Shown in pieces: positions 12,779-14,382 of a DNA stretch of 14,382 bases. Origin of the DNA: Bacillota bacterium (lineage in GTDB: Bacteria > Bacillota > Clostridia > Christensenellales > Aristaeellaceae); contig JAEZHK010000084.1 in the NCBI GenBank assembly GCA_023416655.1, positions 1 through 14,382 on the forward strand, in the 5' to 3' direction. The translations under genes were made by a program, and so were the position numbers. Each line of letters starts with the position of its first letter. Position 1 is the first letter of the stretch. A model generated the notes under the pieces. The model ran no database searches. It worked only from the letters and a program-made list of their open reading frames with translations, and was not told the DNA's origin.

Positions 12779-13750
12779 TTATAGGGTTCGCTGCTCTTTG
12801 AGCCAGCGGACGAATTTGTCGATGCCTTCCTCAAAGGCTGTGGACGGGTTGTAGCCGAGCACCTCGCGTGAGCGGGTGACGTCCGCCCAGGTGCGTTCCA
12901 CATCCCCCGGCTGCGCGGGCAGGCGCAGGATCTCCGCCTTCAGGCCCAGCGCGCGCTCCAGGGTTCCAATCATCTCGCCGAGGGCCACGGTGCGGCTCTC
13001 GCCCAGGTTGAACACGCCGTAGCGGCCGGGCTGATCCGTCCAGTCCAGCGCCCGTACGACGCCGTCCACGATGTCGTCGATGAAGGTGTAGTCCCTTCGT
13101 GTGCCGCCGTCTCCGTAGACGGGGATGGGCTTGCCGTCCAGCATGAGGCCCGCGAACTTGGTGATGGCCAGGTCCGGCCGCTGCCGCGGCCCGTAGACGG
13201 TAAAAAAGCGCAGGCAGGCGCAGCTGATGCCCTTCAAATGGTGCCAGGTGTGCACCGCCAGCTCGCCCGCCTTCTTGGTGGCGGCGTAGGGCGAGATCGG
13301 GTGGTCCACCGGGTCGGACTCGGAGAAAGGTACTTTTTCGTTGTTGCCGTAGACCGACGAGGAGGACGCGAACACCAGCCGGTTCACGCCGTGTTCGGCC
13401 ATCTGCTCCATCAGCCGCACCGTGCCCATCAGGTTTACGTCGAAGTACTCCTCCGGCTGTTCGATGGACGGGCGCACCCCGGCGCAGGCCGCGAGGTGGA
13501 TGACCGCCTCCGGCTGGAAGGATTCAAACGCCAGCGTCAGCGCGTCTTTGTCCCGGATGTCGGCCTCGCAGAGCGCGAAGGCCCCGTCCGGATGCGCGCG
13601 GTAGATCGCCTTCACGTTTCGCCGTTTCAGCGCGGGGTCGTAGAAGGGAGTGAAACTGTCCAGCGCCAGCACGCGGTCGCCCCGCTTCAGAAGCGCCTCC
13701 GAGACGTGAGAACCGATGAAGCCCGCGCCGCCGGTGACCAATATCCGCAT
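12779..13750 (-). CDS. NAD-dependent sugar-nucleotide epimerase, UDP-glucuronate 4-epimerase-like
   Basis: A 323-residue extended short-chain dehydrogenase that likely interconverts UDP-glucuronate and UDP-galacturonate, or a related nucleotide sugar, for cell-surface polysaccharide. The NAD loop is GGAGFIG (7-13). The catalytic set is SSSSVYG (129-135) and Y155-x3-K159 in SPYAATKK. Sequence features typical of the UDP-glucuronate 4-epimerase branch are DSFTPFYDPALKR (31-43), CAGVRPSIEQP (89-99), LRFFTVYGPRQRPD (180-193) and RRDYTFIDDIVDG (218-230). The ATG at 13750 has AAGGGGG about 8 bases upstream. It is first in a transcript with uvrA, an unusual pairing that probably has no functional meaning. 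The substrate is inferred from similarity and could also be UDP-galactose or another UDP-sugar. Confidence 0.88.
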   Translation of the reverse strand: MRILVTGGAGFIGSHVSEALLKRGDRVLALDSFTPFYDPALKRRNVKAIYRAHPDGAFALCEADIRDKDALTLAFESFQPEAVIHLAACAGVRPSIEQPEEYFDVNLMGTVRLMEQMAEHGVNRLVFASSSSVYGNNEKVPFSESDPVDHPISPYAATKKAGELAVHTWHHLKGISCACLRFFTVYGPRQRPDLAITKFAGLMLDGKPIPVYGDGGTRRDYTFIDDIVDGVVRALDWTDQPGRYGVFNLGESRTVALGEMIGTLERALGLKAEILRLPAQPGDVERTWADVTRSREVLGYNPSTAFEEGIDKFVRWLKEQRTL

Positions 13751-13782
13751 GCCTGTTCCCCCTTTTGCGTTTGCGCTTTGAC

Positions 13783-13811
13783 ATTATACCATACCTGAAA
13801 AGGGCGGTAAA
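13783..13811 (-). promoter_or_regulatory. Promoter of the epimerase-uvrA operon
   Basis: Minus strand: TTTACC (13811-13806), 17-base spacer, TATAAT (13788-13783) with extended -10 TGG. The predicted transcript starts about 25 bases before the ATG. A 10-base palindrome AACATATGTT lies 14 bases upstream at 13825-13834. Confidence 0.7.
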
Positions 13812-13916
13812 GCGCGTGAAACCGAACATATGTTTAGTCCATTGCGCGTTTTGTGTTAAGTTCGCGCGCGCGGTCAGGAGGATAAGTTTCCACATGTTCC
13901 GGTAAAGATTATTCGA

Positions 13917-13945
13917 TTGCTTAACTCGCCTAAGTGGGATATAAT
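13917..13945 (+). promoter_or_regulatory. Promoter of fucI
   Basis: TTGCTT (13917-13922), 17-base spacer, TATAAT (13940-13945). Downstream, the palindrome CGCGCCA-T-TGGCGCG (about 13964-13980) lies between the predicted transcription start and the AGGAGGG binding site (13984-13990). It could be an operator or a leader hairpin. Confidence 0.7.
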
Positions 13946-13997
13946 AGTAGACGGATCATTTCACGCGCCATTGGCGCGCTTTCAGGAGGGTAAAAAC

Positions 13998-14382
13998 ATG
14001 GCGAATCCCGGCGCATTCCCGTTGACCAAACCCGTGAGTCGTTACGTAGGCGCGCTGCCCAAAATCGGCATCCGCCCCTGCATCGACGGCCGCCGCCGCG
14101 GCGTGCGCGAGAGCCTGGAGGAGCAGACGATGACGCTCGCCAAGGCCGCCGCCGAATTCCTGACCAAGAACCTGCGCCACCCCTGCGGCCTGCCGGTGGA
14201 GTGCGTGATCGCCGACACCACCATCGGCCGCGTGGCGGAAACCGCCGCCTGCGCGGACAAGTTCGCCAGGGAGAACGTGGGCGTGTCGCTCACCGTCACC
14301 CCCTGCTGGTGCTACGGCTCCGAGACCATGGACATGGACCCGCTGACCCCGAAGGCGGTCTGGGGCTTCAACGGCACCGAGC
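13998..14382 (+). CDS. fucI: L-fucose isomerase, partial (5' end)
   Basis: The first 128 codons of L-fucose isomerase, which converts L-fucose to L-fuculose in fucose catabolism; the rest is beyond the right edge. After a variable lead of about 18 residues the product follows the Escherichia coli enzyme closely: LPKIGIRPCIDGRRRGVRES, EEQTMTLAKAAA, RHPCGLPVECVIADTTIG, then TVTPCWCYGSETMDMDP and KAVWGFNGTE. That is near-identical in the conserved blocks as I recall them. The active-site Glu, Asp and His residues lie in the missing part. The ATG at 13998 has AGGAGGG seven bases upstream. It is divergently transcribed from the epimerase gene. In such genomes fucI often heads a fucose utilisation cluster, which may continue to the right. 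A gut lifestyle on host glycans would fit. Confidence 0.96.
   Translation, partial: MANPGAFPLTKPVSRYVGALPKIGIRPCIDGRRRGVRESLEEQTMTLAKAAAEFLTKNLRHPCGLPVECVIADTTIGRVAETAACADKFARENVGVSLTVTPCWCYGSETMDMDPLTPKAVWGFNGTE

Noticed and set aside
13811..13830. Catabolite-response (cre)-like site upstream of fucI
   Set aside because: Only the left half (TGAAAnCG) fits the consensus; the right half does not.
13880..13904. Tiny ORF after AGGAGG at 13876-13881 (ATG TTC CGG TAA)
   Set aside because: Only three codons, 12 bases from the binding site, and upstream of the fucI promoter; no sign of function.

Overview
This window looks like a chromosomal segment of a GC-rich Firmicute, most likely a gut-type Clostridia lineage. 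The evidence is strong AGGAGG-type ribosome binding sites, TTGACA/TATAAT promoters with 17-base spacers, frequent GTG and TTG starts, and Clostridia-typical families (DegV, DUF2148, an orphan E2-like acyltransferase, Dabb). No phage, plasmid, transposase or CRISPR is visible. The placement is inference from gene content.

Layout. 1-1330 (minus): two tandem DUF21/CBS (CNNM/CorC-like) membrane proteins, the second cut by the window edge. 1422-1591 (plus): a short SRP RNA with its own promoter. 1595-3857 (minus): a membrane diguanylate cyclase and a CPBP-type membrane protease, transcribed from a promoter with a structured leader. 4045-6621 (minus): folC, a Dabb-domain protein and a DUF2148 ferredoxin-like protein, closed by a GC-rich terminator. 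6753-8735 (plus): a DegV fatty-acid-binding protein and an E2-like acyltransferase lacking the catalytic residues, ended by a strong hairpin. 8916-9596 (minus): a short, odd gene that may be a remnant of an Eis-like acetyltransferase and carries a 51-base tandem repeat. 9917-13750 (minus): a UDP-glucuronate-4-epimerase-like gene followed by uvrA. 13998-end (plus): the start of L-fucose isomerase, transcribed divergently from the epimerase.

The most striking content is non-coding. A roughly 184-base element occurs three times (1595-1775 minus, 6365-6550 plus, 9728-9911 plus). Each copy has four consecutive hairpins. The stems differ between copies by paired, compensating changes, while apical loops (CGCA) and linkers stay constant, which points to selection on RNA structure. 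The middle copy sits between the folC promoter and the folC start, flanked by a 31-base direct repeat (28/31 identical) that contains the folC ribosome binding site and start codon. The simplest reading is that the element is or was mobile, and that its insertion duplicated the folC translation start and left a 38-codon upstream ORF. Other non-coding points of interest are the leader and operator-like palindrome of the diguanylate cyclase gene and a multi-helix region at 8731-8885.

Most genes are ordinary housekeeping or accessory functions: DNA repair, folate, fatty acid handling, sugar metabolism and c-di-GMP signalling. All functional calls are by motif recognition from reading the translations; no database search was run.
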